Positions 32,622 through 42,694 of a stretch of DNA of 64,000 nucleotides are shown here, one piece after another. How positions within the stretch are numbered: position 1 is the stretch's first letter; every line of letters begins with the position of its first letter. The position numbers and the translations under genes are program-made. Where the stretch lies: the NCBI GenBank assembly GCA_028823235.1, contig JAPKBW010000010.1, positions 1-64,000 on the forward strand, written 5' to 3'. The notes under the pieces are model-generated. The model had not been told where the DNA came from. It saw only the letters and a program-made list of their open reading frames with translations, and did not search any database. This DNA comes from Longimicrobiales bacterium (GTDB lineage Bacteria > Gemmatimonadota > Gemmatimonadetes > Longimicrobiales > Gaopeijiaceae).

Positions 32622-34646
32622 ATGAGCGCCGGTATGTCCGGCGGACCGGAACGGGCGTCAACGCCGCTACTCGCGGTCGACACGGGTGGCACTTTTACCG
32701 ACCTCGTTTTGCTCGAGTCAGGAAATATTCGAACACTCAAGGTCCCGAGTACTCCACACGATCCCTCGCAGGCGGTGCTCGACGGCATCAGAGAGATTCT
32801 GGGAGAATCGGCGACATTCGACCTTCTGCACGGCTCGACCGTCGCGACTAATGCCCTGCTCGAACGTCGTGGCGTACGTGTCATGCTGGTTACCAACGAG
32901 GGCTTCGAGGACGTGATCGAGATCGGTCGCCAAGACCGTCCCCAGCTGTACGCTCTGGTCGGCCATCGCCTCCCTCCCCTCGTATCGCGCGAGGATCGCA
33001 TCGGTGTCCCAGGACGCGTCGGCCCCCATGGTGAAGAGATCGCCCCTCTGGATACGGCCCGGCTCATGGGCCTGGCAGCAGAAGCGACCGAACGTGGCGC
33101 AGAGGCTGTCGCGATTTCACTGCTCCATTCGTACGCGAATCCATCGCACGAACGCGCAGTAGCGGAAGCCCTAAAAGCTGGACTTAGCGACGATTCGATT
33201 CCGATCTCGGTGTCGAGCGAGATCGTGCCGGAATTTCGAGAATACGAACGCACATCGACCACCGTTATCAACGCGTACGTCGCCCCTCTCATGGACCGAT
33301 ACCTGGGCCGCCTCGCTGATGAGGCGGGCGCGAGGCGTGTCACGATCATGGGGTCAAACGGCGGCGCCCTGCCGATCGATCGAGCTCGGCGCGAGCCAGT
33401 GCATACGGTGCTCTCAGGACCTGCCGGCGGCGTTGTCGGCGCTCTGTCGTGGGCGAAGCGGGCAGGCCACGACTCCATCATCTCCTTCGATATGGGCGGT
33501 ACCTCGACCGACGTCTCCCTGTGTCCCGGACGGCCCCTTCGCACGCGCGAGTTTTCGATCGCGGACCAACCGGCCGCGATCCCGGTACTCGACATTCATA
33601 CGGTGGGCGCAGGTGGCGGGTCGATCGCCCGTGTGGACGCGGGCGGCGCACTCCGGGTCGGACCCAGGAGTGCAGGAGCGCAGCCCGGACCGATCTGCTA
33701 TGGGAACGGCGGCACCGCGGTCACCGTCACCGATGCTCACGTCTGGCTTGGCCGGCTGCCCGCTGCGGCCTTTCTAGGCGGCGATCGCACTCTGGATCGA
33801 GAAGCGGTGGAGGGACCACTGCGCGAGATCGCGGAGGCGCTCAACAAGAGCCTCGATGAGGCTGCAGAAGGAGTGCTCGCCGTCGCTGACACCGCCATGG
33901 AGCGCGCGCTTCGAGTCATATCGGTCGAGCGTGGATATGATCCGGTCGACTTCGCGGTCGTCGCATTCGGGGGCGCTGGCGGACTTCACGTAGCTGAGCT
34001 CACTGACCGAGTGGGTGCCTCCAAGGCCCTGATCCCCCCGGACCCAGGCCTCCTGTCCGCGTACGGAATGCTGGCTTCACCCGTGACGCGTGAGGTCTCT
34101 CGCACGGTGCTGCTGGACACCAACGAACCCGATCTGGACGCCCGACTCTCGACGGTACTCGACGAACTTGAGAGCGGCGCCCGTGCCGCAATGGAAAAAG
34201 AGGGGCTCGCGGCCTCCATACTCGTCTCGGAACGTTGGATCGACGCCAGGTACCAGGGGCAGAGCTTTGAACTCGGAGTACCTGAGGCCGGCTGGAGAGA
34301 GGCCTTCCACACGGCCCATGAGGAGCGATACGGATACCGACGAGACGAGGCACCTCTAGAAGCAGTCACTCTTCGCGTCACTGTGACCGGTCCCGAGCCG
34401 GAGCTCGGTCAATCACCGATCGAGCCAACCGACGGCCCTCCACCTATCTCTAGCGTCAAGGTCGTATTCGGGGGCACCGAACATGAGGCGACGAGCGTCT
34501 GGCGCACCGACCTGAGAAACGGTCACACTCTCGATGGCCCTCTCATTGTCCAAGAGTACTCCGGTACGACTTGGGTCCCACCGGAGTGGCAGCTCCAGGT
34601 CGACCGCTGGGGCACTCTTCACATGACACAGGCGACCAACACCTGA
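32622..34646 (+). CDS. hyuA: hydantoinase/oxoprolinase subunit A family protein
   Basis: 674 residues with the actin-like ATPase layout: LLAVDTGGTFTDLVLLE phosphate loop at about 12-27, LLHGSTVATNALLERRG, IISFDMGGTSTDVSL, and VGAGGGSIARVD. The family hydrolyses hydantoins or 5-oxoproline with ATP, or carboxylates acetone/acetophenone, as the A chain of an AB complex. The B subunit normally follows directly but is absent here. Start ATG 32622, divergent from the trpE remnant. Confidence 0.88.
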   Translation: MSAGMSGGPERASTPLLAVDTGGTFTDLVLLESGNIRTLKVPSTPHDPSQAVLDGIREILGESATFDLLHGSTVATNALLERRGVRVMLVTNEGFEDVIEIGRQDRPQLYALVGHRLPPLVSREDRIGVPGRVGPHGEEIAPLDTARLMGLAAEATERGAEAVAISLLHSYANPSHERAVAEALKAGLSDDSIPISVSSEIVPEFREYERTSTTVINAYVAPLMDRYLGRLADEAGARRVTIMGSNGGALPIDRARREPVHTVLSGPAGGVVGALSWAKRAGHDSIISFDMGGTSTDVSLCPGRPLRTREFSIADQPAAIPVLDIHTVGAGGGSIARVDAGGALRVGPRSAGAQPGPICYGNGGTAVTVTDAHVWLGRLPAAAFLGGDRTLDREAVEGPLREIAEALNKSLDEAAEGVLAVADTAMERALRVISVERGYDPVDFAVVAFGGAGGLHVAELTDRVGASKALIPPDPGLLSAYGMLASPVTREVSRTVLLDTNEPDLDARLSTVLDELESGARAAMEKEGLAASILVSERWIDARYQGQSFELGVPEAGWREAFHTAHEERYGYRRDEAPLEAVTLRVTVTGPEPELGQSPIEPTDGPPPISSVKVVFGGTEHEATSVWRTDLRNGHTLDGPLIVQEYSGTTWVPPEWQLQVDRWGTLHMTQATNT

Positions 34647-34704
34647 CTGGTTATCTTCGAGGCTTAGTACAGCCCTGTGGGCACCTCATGCGATCCAAGC
34701 ACGT

Positions 34705-37011
34705 ATGACCTCTTCTGACGAAAAGCTGTCGCCTGCGAGCGACGACGACTTCCAGCCGCCCTACCAGGCGGCTGCCATCGCCGGGGGCATGGTGTTCGGG
34801 CTCTACGCGCTCACCCTGTCTCCAACGACCGCGTTCTGGGACACGAGCGAATACATCGCTACGGGCGAGATCATGGGCATTCCCCATCCTCCGGGGAATC
34901 CTCTCTTCGTCGTGCTTGCACGGGCCTGGTCCATTCTTCTGACTCCGCTCGGCCTCACGGCTGCGGTGAAGATCAATCTGTTCAGCGCCCTGATGAGTGC
35001 GTCCGCGCATGGGCTCTGGTTCCTGGTCGTCCACCACGTACTGCGCTTCTTCTCGGAAGACCGATTCTTCCGTCTGGCCGGTGCGTCTGCGGCAGTGCTA
35101 GTCAGCTCGACAGCCTACACCGTCTGGAATCAGTCGAACGTGAACGAGAAGGTGTATACGGTCTCGCTTCTCACCATCGCGCTCCTTTCCTGGCTGGCAG
35201 TCCGGTGGCAGGAGAACCTCGGGAAGGGGAAGGACGACAACCTTTTGATTCTCATGGCGTTCGTTCTCGCCTTGAGCGTTGGAAACCACTTGATGGCCTT
35301 TCTCGCGGCGCCCGCCATCGGCCTCTTCATTCTGTATGTGCACCCCCAGTCCTTGCTGAACTGGCGGCTCTACGTCGCAGGAATCGGGGCGGCCATGCTC
35401 GGGCTCACCATCCATCTCTTCCTGCCGATTCGTGCGGGACTGAGTCCGGTCATCAACGAAGCCGCGCCAACGTGCCCGGATATCGGATCGGCGATCGGTG
35501 CTGTGGTCACGTACGGGAAAGCCGGGTGCGTCGCGCTCGCTGAGGCGATCAGCCGCGATCAGTACTCGAAGCCACCGCTGGTGCCTCGACAGGCTGCCCT
35601 GTCGTCACAGTTCGTGAACTACCTGCAGTATTTCGACTGGCAGTGGGCCCGGTCACTGGCGGGAGACGATACGGTATTTCCACGTATCCGACTCCCATTC
35701 ACGATGCTCTTCACCGGCTTCGGCGTCTGGGGGGCTATTGAGCACGCCCGGCGCGACAAGGCCAGTTTCATCTACCTCGCGACACTCTTCGGGACGCTGT
35801 CAGTCGCGCTGCTCTACTACATGAACTTCAAGTACGGCTACTCGCTACAGGCGCCGGTAGCCGACCGTGCTCTCCATGAGGTACGTGAGCGTGACTACTT
35901 CTTCATCGTCAGCTTCTCGGTGTGGGGTCTCTGGGCGGGCATGGGCATCGCGACGCTGTGGCAGGAAGCGGCTCGCGAAATAGGGAGCACCCTCAAGAAG
36001 GTCAGTCCAATTCTACTCATGGCGTGCATCCCGCTTGTGTTCAACTGGGGATGGGCCTCGCGGAACGACGACTACTCAGCGCGCGACTGGGCATATAACC
36101 TGCTGATGAGTGTTGAACCGTACTCGGTGCTCTTCACCAACGGCGACAATGACACTTTCCCGCTCTGGTATCTGCAGGAGGTGGAGGGTATCCGCCGCGA
36201 TGTCACGGTGGTGGTCACGTCGTACCTGAACACTGCGTGGTACACGAAGCAGCTTCGCGACCTCACCACGCCCTGCGAGGTGGGTGTCGACCCGTCCGAC
36301 GACTGGACCGTGATCCAGTGTCAGCGCCCGTACACGTTCGAGAATACAGACGCTGCCTACGTGACCGACGCCGGTCAGGCGAACGGGAAGACGTCGATCG
36401 TAGTCGCGCAGATCATGACGCCGACCAAGTCGATCATCCCGCTCGACGATCAGCAGATCGAGGAAGCGGCGGCGGCGTATTCGCGAATTGATCAGGCCGT
36501 CACCCTCCAGATCGGTCAAGTGCAAGCCCGGCTTCCCGGCGATCAGTACCTGGCTCCGTGGCAGCGATTCGCGCTCACGCTCATGGTCGAGTCCATCGAC
36601 GATCGCCCGATCTACTTCGCTTCCAGCGGAAACGCAGCAATCTCCCTGGGCGTGCAGCCTTATCTGGTCAGGCAGGGCCTCGCTTTCCGTATGAACGACG
36701 GTGCGCTGACCGACAGCATGGAGGCAGCCACGGCGCTTGAGCCGTCACCGTACAGCAGCGTGACCGGCAACTGGCTGGACGAAGCAAGGACCAAGATCCT
36801 TATGGAGGAGGTCTTCGTGCACCGCGGCGGAATCCCACATGAATGGGATCATTGGCCGGATATTGCGACGCTTGGTATTCCCAACTACTACTCATGGGTC
36901 TACACGGCACTCATGCAGGGTGCCAATCAGTCCGCCAACATCGAAGCCGCAGAGCAGTACCGGATCGAGGCAGAAGCGTGGCTGCAGCTAGGAACACCGG
37001 CGGGCAGTTGA
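34705..37011 (+). CDS. DUF2723 membrane protein (GT-C-like)
   Basis: 768 residues. N-terminal multi-span region with the DUF2723 signature SPTTAFWDTSEYIATG and IPHPPGNPLFVVLAR; the Asp and Glu of this loop correspond to catalytic acids in protein O-mannosyltransferase-like enzymes. Further helices follow to about 460, then a soluble periplasmic part (FTNGDNDTFPLWYLQEVE, RDVTVVVTSYLNTAWY). Common in Bacteroidota and Gemmatimonadota; likely glycosylates an exported acceptor, unproven. Confidence 0.85.
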   Translation: MTSSDEKLSPASDDDFQPPYQAAAIAGGMVFGLYALTLSPTTAFWDTSEYIATGEIMGIPHPPGNPLFVVLARAWSILLTPLGLTAAVKINLFSALMSASAHGLWFLVVHHVLRFFSEDRFFRLAGASAAVLVSSTAYTVWNQSNVNEKVYTVSLLTIALLSWLAVRWQENLGKGKDDNLLILMAFVLALSVGNHLMAFLAAPAIGLFILYVHPQSLLNWRLYVAGIGAAMLGLTIHLFLPIRAGLSPVINEAAPTCPDIGSAIGAVVTYGKAGCVALAEAISRDQYSKPPLVPRQAALSSQFVNYLQYFDWQWARSLAGDDTVFPRIRLPFTMLFTGFGVWGAIEHARRDKASFIYLATLFGTLSVALLYYMNFKYGYSLQAPVADRALHEVRERDYFFIVSFSVWGLWAGMGIATLWQEAAREIGSTLKKVSPILLMACIPLVFNWGWASRNDDYSARDWAYNLLMSVEPYSVLFTNGDNDTFPLWYLQEVEGIRRDVTVVVTSYLNTAWYTKQLRDLTTPCEVGVDPSDDWTVIQCQRPYTFENTDAAYVTDAGQANGKTSIVVAQIMTPTKSIIPLDDQQIEEAAAAYSRIDQAVTLQIGQVQARLPGDQYLAPWQRFALTLMVESIDDRPIYFASSGNAAISLGVQPYLVRQGLAFRMNDGALTDSMEAATALEPSPYSSVTGNWLDEARTKILMEEVFVHRGGIPHEWDHWPDIATLGIPNYYSWVYTALMQGANQSANIEAAEQYRIEAEAWLQLGTPAGS

Positions 37012-37067
37012 TCGCTGTCCGTTGGATTGATCGAGCGATCCAGATCCACTAATCGCGTGATCGCGCT

Positions 37068-38036
37068 CTAGAGGTCGACCAGCACGCCAAGCCCCTCCCG
37101 CTCGGCTGCATGAAGCACTCTGGACGCGACTGCTACGTCCTGAACAGCATTTCCCACCGACTTGAAAAACGTGATCTCGTCCGGTGATGTGCGCCCCGCG
37201 ACAAGACCCAGCACGACCTCCCCGATCTCGCCCGCCATTACGGATTCATCGACGTCTCCATCACGGATCGGACCCACGATGTCGCCAGCCTCGTCCATGA
37301 TGGCCTCTCGTTGATCGACGATGACCCGGGCACGCTGAATCAGAGCCGTGTCCACCTCTCGCATCTCGGTGGTGAACGAACCCACTCCCGTCACATGCGT
37401 GCCTGGCTCTATGCTGGTTCCGTCGAACACCGGCACAACACTGCTCGTGGCCGCGATCACAATGTCCGCTCCCCGCACTGCCTCGTCAGGGTCAGTCACC
37501 TGAATCGCAGCAACGCCCTCGAGCTCAGCGACCAGCGTCGCGGCGCTCGACCCACTTGGCGACACGATCCTCACCTCCGATATCTCCCGCACGCATCGGA
37601 CCGCCTGCAGCTGCGTGCGCGCCTGCACCCCGGCTCCGAACAACGCAACCGTCGAGGACTCCGGGCGAGAGAGCAAATCGGCCGCTAGGCCGCCGACTGC
37701 TCCGGTGCGCAGCGCGGTAAGCCAGGTCCCATCCATGACCGCTGTGGTTTGTCCTGTCACCGGATCAATCGCAAGCACAACGGCGTGAATCACCGGCAGC
37801 CCCTCCGCGGCATTTCCGGGATTCACAGACACGACCTTCGCGCCGGCAACTCCGGTATCCTTCAAGTGGGCGGGCATGAAAAGTGTGACGCCATGCTCGG
37901 ACTCGAGCGGCAGTCGGACAGGGACTGTGGCGCCTCCCTCGGACAGCGTTGCGAATGCCTGGCGCATCGCCTCGATGGCCACCGGCATGTCGATAGCAGC
38001 GCGGACATCAGCACCGGACAGGATCCTGATTTGCAT
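37068..38036 (-). CDS. ornithine cyclodeaminase / mu-crystallin family protein
   Basis: 322 residues from ATG 38036. Landmarks: the NAD-binding loop VALFGAGVQARTQLQAV, KVVSVNPGNA with the substrate Lys, TGAVGGLAADLLS, and ITFFKSVGNAVQDVAVA near the end. Family members deaminate ornithine to proline or reduce imines such as pyrroline-2-carboxylate. Divergent from an FAD amine oxidase and RidA, a context that fits imine/enamine chemistry. Substrate unknown. Confidence 0.85.
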   Translation of the reverse strand: MQIRILSGADVRAAIDMPVAIEAMRQAFATLSEGGATVPVRLPLESEHGVTLFMPAHLKDTGVAGAKVVSVNPGNAAEGLPVIHAVVLAIDPVTGQTTAVMDGTWLTALRTGAVGGLAADLLSRPESSTVALFGAGVQARTQLQAVRCVREISEVRIVSPSGSSAATLVAELEGVAAIQVTDPDEAVRGADIVIAATSSVVPVFDGTSIEPGTHVTGVGSFTTEMREVDTALIQRARVIVDQREAIMDEAGDIVGPIRDGDVDESVMAGEIGEVVLGLVAGRTSPDEITFFKSVGNAVQDVAVASRVLHAAEREGLGVLVDL

Positions 38037-38110
38037 GAGACTCGTGTCGCTTACAGAGTAACGGAGGCGGCGCATCGCGCCGCGCACAACCTACTCCACC
38101 AGGGCCCCGA

Positions 38111-39319
38111 TTGGACACATTGAGGCGACATCAGCCAACGGCCCTCGTCGTAGGAGCCGGAGCCTTCGGTGTAGTTTCCGCCCTCGAGCTCGCACACCGT
38201 GGATTCGCGGTCACGATTCTTGACCGAGGGCCTACGCCACATCCCGAGGCATCGTCCACGGACATCAGCAAGATGCTGCGAATGGACTACGGCTCCGACG
38301 TGTTCTATCACGAACTTGCCGAAGCAGCTCTCGACATCTGGGATGAGTGGAATAGAGCTTGGTCTCGACCTCTCTACCACGAAGAAGGCTTCCTGGTGCT
38401 GGCCCCCGGACAGATGCGAGCCGGCGGCTTCGAGTACGAGAGCCATCGTGTTCTCACGGAGCGCGGATACAAGCCACAGCGAGTGGACAGCGCTTATATG
38501 GCACGCCATCACCCGGAATGGTCTTCTGACCGATACCCTGATGGCTACATGAGTCCTCGCGGAGGCTGGGCAGAGAGCGGGGCCGTAGTCGCCGACCTCC
38601 TCGAGCAGTGTGTGGACAGCGGCGTGCAAACGATGACCGGCACGTTCGTTCGACTCCTTAGCCACGGGTCCCGCGTGAGTGGTGCTCTCGTTCGTACCGG
38701 TCACAGCGAGCAAACCATCAAGGCCGATTCGGTCGTCCTGTGCGCTGGTGCCTGGACGCCCTCTCTAGCACCATGGCTATCCGAGGTGATGAAGGCCGTC
38801 GCCCAGCCGGTGGTTCACTTCGCCGTCAATCGAACCGAGTCGTTTGGTGGCTCCGCCTTCCCGCCCTTTTCCGCCGACATCTCGGGAAGCGGCTGGTACG
38901 GCTTTCCTGTTCTCGCCGACGGCCGATTCAAGCTCGGGCACCACAGTGATGGTCTTGTAGTCGACCCATCCCAGCGCGGCACGGTCGGGCCGGGCCACAT
39001 CGAGAAAGCCCGCGACTTTCTGAGAGAGTCGATTCCATCGATCGCCGAAGCTCCCGTCATCGACTCCAGAATCTGCCTATACTGCGACAGCATCGACGGT
39101 GACCTCCTGCTCGATCGAGATCCGGAAAGAGAGGGACTGGTCGTGGCCGCCGGTGGTAGCGGCCACGGTTTCAAATTCACACCGATGATCGGGAAGATCG
39201 TCGCGGATGCGGTCGAGGGTCGCGCCAATCGATGGCAGCCGCGATTTTGTTGGCGTACAGGCGGTAGCGCCGCGGCGGAAGAAGCTCGCCACAGACAACC
39301 TAAGGACCAGAAAGGCTGA
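38111..39319 (+). CDS. FAD-dependent amine oxidoreductase (DAO family, sarcosine-oxidase-like)
   Basis: 402 residues. The N-terminal dinucleotide fold reads ALVVGAGAFGVVSALELAHRG then VTILDRG, with a second flavin contact in VVLCAGAWTP and the C-terminal VVAAGGSGHGFKFTPMIGK, as in monomeric sarcosine oxidase and related N-methyl amino acid oxidases. Start is TTG 38111, since homology begins soon after. It would oxidise an amino acid to an imine. Its stop overlaps the RidA start (TGATG). Confidence 0.85.
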   Translation: MDTLRRHQPTALVVGAGAFGVVSALELAHRGFAVTILDRGPTPHPEASSTDISKMLRMDYGSDVFYHELAEAALDIWDEWNRAWSRPLYHEEGFLVLAPGQMRAGGFEYESHRVLTERGYKPQRVDSAYMARHHPEWSSDRYPDGYMSPRGGWAESGAVVADLLEQCVDSGVQTMTGTFVRLLSHGSRVSGALVRTGHSEQTIKADSVVLCAGAWTPSLAPWLSEVMKAVAQPVVHFAVNRTESFGGSAFPPFSADISGSGWYGFPVLADGRFKLGHHSDGLVVDPSQRGTVGPGHIEKARDFLRESIPSIAEAPVIDSRICLYCDSIDGDLLLDRDPEREGLVVAAGGSGHGFKFTPMIGKIVADAVEGRANRWQPRFCWRTGGSAAAEEARHRQPKDQKG

Positions 39320-39699
39320 TGAAAATCGTTTCCACTCCCGACGGCCCCACGCCGGCCGGGCACTACAGTCAGGCCGTTGTTTACGGAGGGGTCGTCTACG
39401 TCGCCGGAATGTTCGGCAAGGACCCGGCCACCCCAGACACCCCCCTGGGTGGTGCAGGCGAGCAGACCCGCACTGCCCTCCGTAACGTGTCGACGGTACT
39501 CGAGGCAGCTGGCTCAAGCCTCACATCTATCATCCGGATGACGGTGTACGTCTCGGACATCGACTATTGGGGTGAGGTCAACGAGGCATATGCAGAGGTC
39601 ATGGGCGATCACAAACCCGCTCGAGCGATCGTAGCGGTGAAGAACTTCCCTGACCCATACATAGTTGAGATTGTCGCGACGGCAGCGCTCGGCGGATAA
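39319..39699 (+). CDS. ridA: RidA-family enamine/imine deaminase
   Basis: 126 residues. YjgF/RidA signatures: GPTPAGHYSQAVVYGGVVY, QTRTALRNVSTVLEAAGSS, IIRMTVYVSDI, and the Arg-containing KPARAIVAVKNFP followed by EIVATAALGG, with Arg and Glu positioned as in active deaminases. It hydrolyses reactive enamines or imines from amino acid oxidation. Translationally coupled to the FAD oxidoreductase, opposite an ornithine-cyclodeaminase relative. Confidence 0.92.
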   Translation: MKIVSTPDGPTPAGHYSQAVVYGGVVYVAGMFGKDPATPDTPLGGAGEQTRTALRNVSTVLEAAGSSLTSIIRMTVYVSDIDYWGEVNEAYAEVMGDHKPARAIVAVKNFPDPYIVEIVATAALGG

Positions 39700-39726
39700 A
39701 TCTCGCGACGGCGGTACTTGCCTTCG

Positions 39727-40068
39727 TTAAATCGCAAGACACGAGGCCGTCATGTTGTCGAGGAAGAGCCTGTCGCGTGAGGAGAGCGACTTCATGCCGT
39801 AAACATCGACGACATCGAGGACCCGGCCGACCTCGTCCGCGTTCAGGGGATGCAATACGCCGGTGTTGATGTCGCCCCAGCTCCCTCGGTCTTCCTGATT
39901 TCGCACACCAGTCGGCGAATGGTGCGGGTTCGGCACTTCAGCGCATCGGTGCGCCTCGATTCGACGTTTCCGCCAACTCCCGTGCCACAACTAGGCACCG
40001 CCGCCGCTCGTCACCAGAACGGCTATAGCAGATACGAGATAGTTCATCATCAGAAAAAGCTTCGACAT
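39727..40068 (-). pseudogene. fragmented exported-protein remnant
   Basis: ATG 40068 opens a signal-peptide-like stretch (MSKLFLMMNYLVSAIAVLV) that stops at a TAG after 25 codons. The frame then ending at 39727 contains coherent segments (WGDINTGVLHPLNADEVG, VLDVVDVYGMKSLSSRDRL, LFLDNMTASCLAI). Together they suggest a broken gene for a secreted protein of unknown family. No stronger evidence. Confidence 0.35.
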
Positions 40069-40183
40069 CGTCCAACGTAGAGGGGGGGGCCTGACCACGC
40101 CTTCCACATCTCTTACGACGAATAGTGAGACGGAAACGTTACAGGTTCGGACCCCTGCCCGACTCGTGCACTGAGCACGAGTC

Positions 40184-42694
40184 TCAACCTGCCCGATGCC
40201 CCCTTGTTTTCAAGGGCTCTTGACCGACAGAAGACATCAAAGTCACTCGACCAGGACCGGCCGGAGCGGGGCGCAACATAGGTCCTGACAGCGAACCCTC
40301 CTCGCGGACCTCGAGCACATAGTCGAACAGCTCTGGCCGGGCCTCGACCACGTCACCGCGGCTGAACAGGACGATTCGCGGCACCTCCTGAAGCAGGTCC
40401 TTGGTAAGGAGCAGCGTCCGCAGGCGAGCCTCCTGATCCAGACGATCGAAGGGCTGCTCAATCGGAATGGAGGCCACGATCCGTCCTCGCGCCGCGACCA
40501 GTGAAGCAGCAGCGAGACGGATGGCGACTCGACCCGCAGCGAGGTCCTCTTCAGACAGTGGCGTCAGCACTCCGACACTCCCCTGCAGATGAACGGTGTC
40601 GTCATCCCAGGTCATCGCCAGAATGCGCGCACCGGAGATCCGCGACACGAATCTCGAAGCACGGTCCAGTAGCATATCTGTGGCGCGTGCACGGCGCGCA
40701 AACCGTACCCTGAGGAGGGCAGAGACCACATCTCCGGCAGCGCCTTCCGGTAACGATATCGGCCGGTCCGTGCGCGAACCCTCCAGCTCCCGCAGTCGAG
40801 CTCGCAGGAGCTCAACACGTTCCGACCCTGCTTCGAGCGCCGCATGAAGGGTGAGTGACCGACGCTCAAGCTCCTGGAGGTGAACCGGCTTGGGCTCGAG
40901 CTGCTCCCAGCGACTCTTCCACCAGCTTCCGTCCTGTACGACAGACTCCCATTCGTCGCGTAGCTCATCAAGCACCTCATCGTAGTGTGACTCGAGGACA
41001 CGGCCACACATCGGGCAGGGAGCCTCACTTCCCATCGATTCCATTCGACGAATTCTCGCCCGCAATTCTCGGGCGCGATCCCGATATGCGAACAACGTCG
41101 TCTCTGCGTCCTGCCGCTCTCGATGCCAGTCCATGGTGGCGACCTCGAGGTCGCCATCGCTCTCAGTTACGTCTGCCCGGGTGGACATCAGTTCCTGTCC
41201 AGCATTTCTGAACTCCGCAGCGACTACATCGGGATCGATCCGTACGGCACCGCGTGCGGGCCGGGCGGCGATGGTCGGGTCGGGTGTCGGTTCCGGCGCA
41301 TGAGCGCCTAGTGCCTCGAGCGCCGCGTCGATCAGCCCGAGCCCTCGACTCTCGGCCACGGCATCAATTGCCCGACGAAGCGCGCCATCGAGCGTCTCCG
41401 CTTCGACGCCAGACCACCATCTCCGGATCGCTCCGTCAGGTCCTGTCCTCCCGGCCTTCAGGTACAGGTCTGTTACGGCACGACGAGAGCGCCCCCCGCC
41501 CCCGAGAATCGCAGTCAGTCCTAGGGGAATCGACGTGCTCAAGCGACCAGCCCCAGGAAGCGTTCCGTCCAGGGCGTCTATCTGGCCGTGTGCGGTCTCT
41601 TCGTGTCCCTCGCTCAAGTCGGGGATCACCTGAGCCACGAGCCGAGCAGCCTCGGCATTGTCCGTGCCGTCCCGCGTCAGTTCGGCGAGGACCACGTCCC
41701 GAACCAGGGCTGGGGCATCGACAGGCCGCCAAGCCTCCGAAGGCACGTTGATATCCTTGCCCGCCTCGATCGCCAGATGAAGAGCCTCACCGCGAAAGGC
41801 CCGAAGAGGCTCCCCCTGGAGAGCGAGCAAGTCGGATGGGGCTGCGCCCTGCAGTCTAATCCGGACGATCTTGTTCGCGATCCCACCGGGGACTTCGGTG
41901 AGTACCTCGTGCACCTTTCGCCGAACGCGATCGGGGTCAGCGGTCACGATCTTAACCGGCGCTAGGGCTACGACGGGGCGTCCGGGAATCGCGTGGAAAC
42001 TCACCTTGCCGGTCGCGAGATCTACGGTGAGGAAGCCCTTCTCGTCGGCCGCCTCGTCCCACGGATCGAGCGCGACTCGTTCGAGAGACCCCGGATATCT
42101 CACCCGATCGCTGAGCTTGGTGTGTCGATGCTCTCCACCCAGTGCGACGTAGTCCCACTCGGCGGGATCAACCAGAACCCCGCCATCGGAGCCTCGACCC
42201 GCCTCTGCGTGCATGATCAGAACATTCCACTTCATTCTCGGATCGGGATCCGGGATCGCCGGCTGATGACGCCGAACAGCGCGGTACGGAACCAGGCAGG
42301 CGTGCAGGCCGAGACGTTCGATTGATACCGATCGAGTCAGGCCGGTCGCCGCCTCGACATTCTGGAACGTATCGAGGACCGCGAGCGCCCCTGGCTCACC
42401 ACCCCGCCGCGACGTGTCCCGCGGCCCGGCCACCATGAACACCGTCGTCTCGGGTAGAGAGACACGCAGCGTTTCCAGCCCCCGAGCCAAGGCGACCACC
42501 GCGCTGGCAGGTGGGTCCGGTCGATCGAACACATCGCCAGCCACCACGACGGCCCCTGGCTTGAGTCGCACAACTTCTTGCACGGCCCGCTCGAACGCTG
42601 CGGCTACGTCTCGTTCCCGCATGTCCGCGCCACGCTCGACCCTTCCGTGTGCCCGGAAGCCAAGGTGGAGGTCGGACAGATGCGCGATGATCAT
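40184..42694 (-). CDS. Mre11-like nuclease domain fused to a Rad50-like zinc hook and ATPase tail, both degenerate
   Basis: 836 residues from ATG 42694, overlapping the upstream stop (ATGA). Residues 1-200 are an SbcD/Mre11 metallophosphoesterase: SDLHLG (Asp8, His10), GDVFDRP (53-59), then GPRD (90-93) where GNHD is expected, MHAEAG (His162) and GGEHRH (His189, His191). A capping domain follows to about 330. The second half is helical with CPMCGRVL (560-567), a Rad50-type zinc hook, then the C-terminal ABC-ATPase lobe with LSEEDLAAGRVAIRLA replacing LSGGE and IPIEQPFDRLD replacing the Walker B/D-loop. No Walker A lobe is present. So catalytic His/Asn of the nuclease and key ATPase residues are missing. 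A DNA-end-binding or regulatory role is more likely than an active MR nuclease (inference). Confidence 0.72.
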   Translation of the reverse strand: MIIAHLSDLHLGFRAHGRVERGADMRERDVAAAFERAVQEVVRLKPGAVVVAGDVFDRPDPPASAVVALARGLETLRVSLPETTVFMVAGPRDTSRRGGEPGALAVLDTFQNVEAATGLTRSVSIERLGLHACLVPYRAVRRHQPAIPDPDPRMKWNVLIMHAEAGRGSDGGVLVDPAEWDYVALGGEHRHTKLSDRVRYPGSLERVALDPWDEAADEKGFLTVDLATGKVSFHAIPGRPVVALAPVKIVTADPDRVRRKVHEVLTEVPGGIANKIVRIRLQGAAPSDLLALQGEPLRAFRGEALHLAIEAGKDINVPSEAWRPVDAPALVRDVVLAELTRDGTDNAEAARLVAQVIPDLSEGHEETAHGQIDALDGTLPGAGRLSTSIPLGLTAILGGGGRSRRAVTDLYLKAGRTGPDGAIRRWWSGVEAETLDGALRRAIDAVAESRGLGLIDAALEALGAHAPEPTPDPTIAARPARGAVRIDPDVVAAEFRNAGQELMSTRADVTESDGDLEVATMDWHRERQDAETTLFAYRDRARELRARIRRMESMGSEAPCPMCGRVLESHYDEVLDELRDEWESVVQDGSWWKSRWEQLEPKPVHLQELERRSLTLHAALEAGSERVELLRARLRELEGSRTDRPISLPEGAAGDVVSALLRVRFARRARATDMLLDRASRFVSRISGARILAMTWDDDTVHLQGSVGVLTPLSEEDLAAGRVAIRLAAASLVAARGRIVASIPIEQPFDRLDQEARLRTLLLTKDLLQEVPRIVLFSRGDVVEARPELFDYVLEVREEGSLSGPMLRPAPAGPGRVTLMSSVGQEPLKTRGHRAG

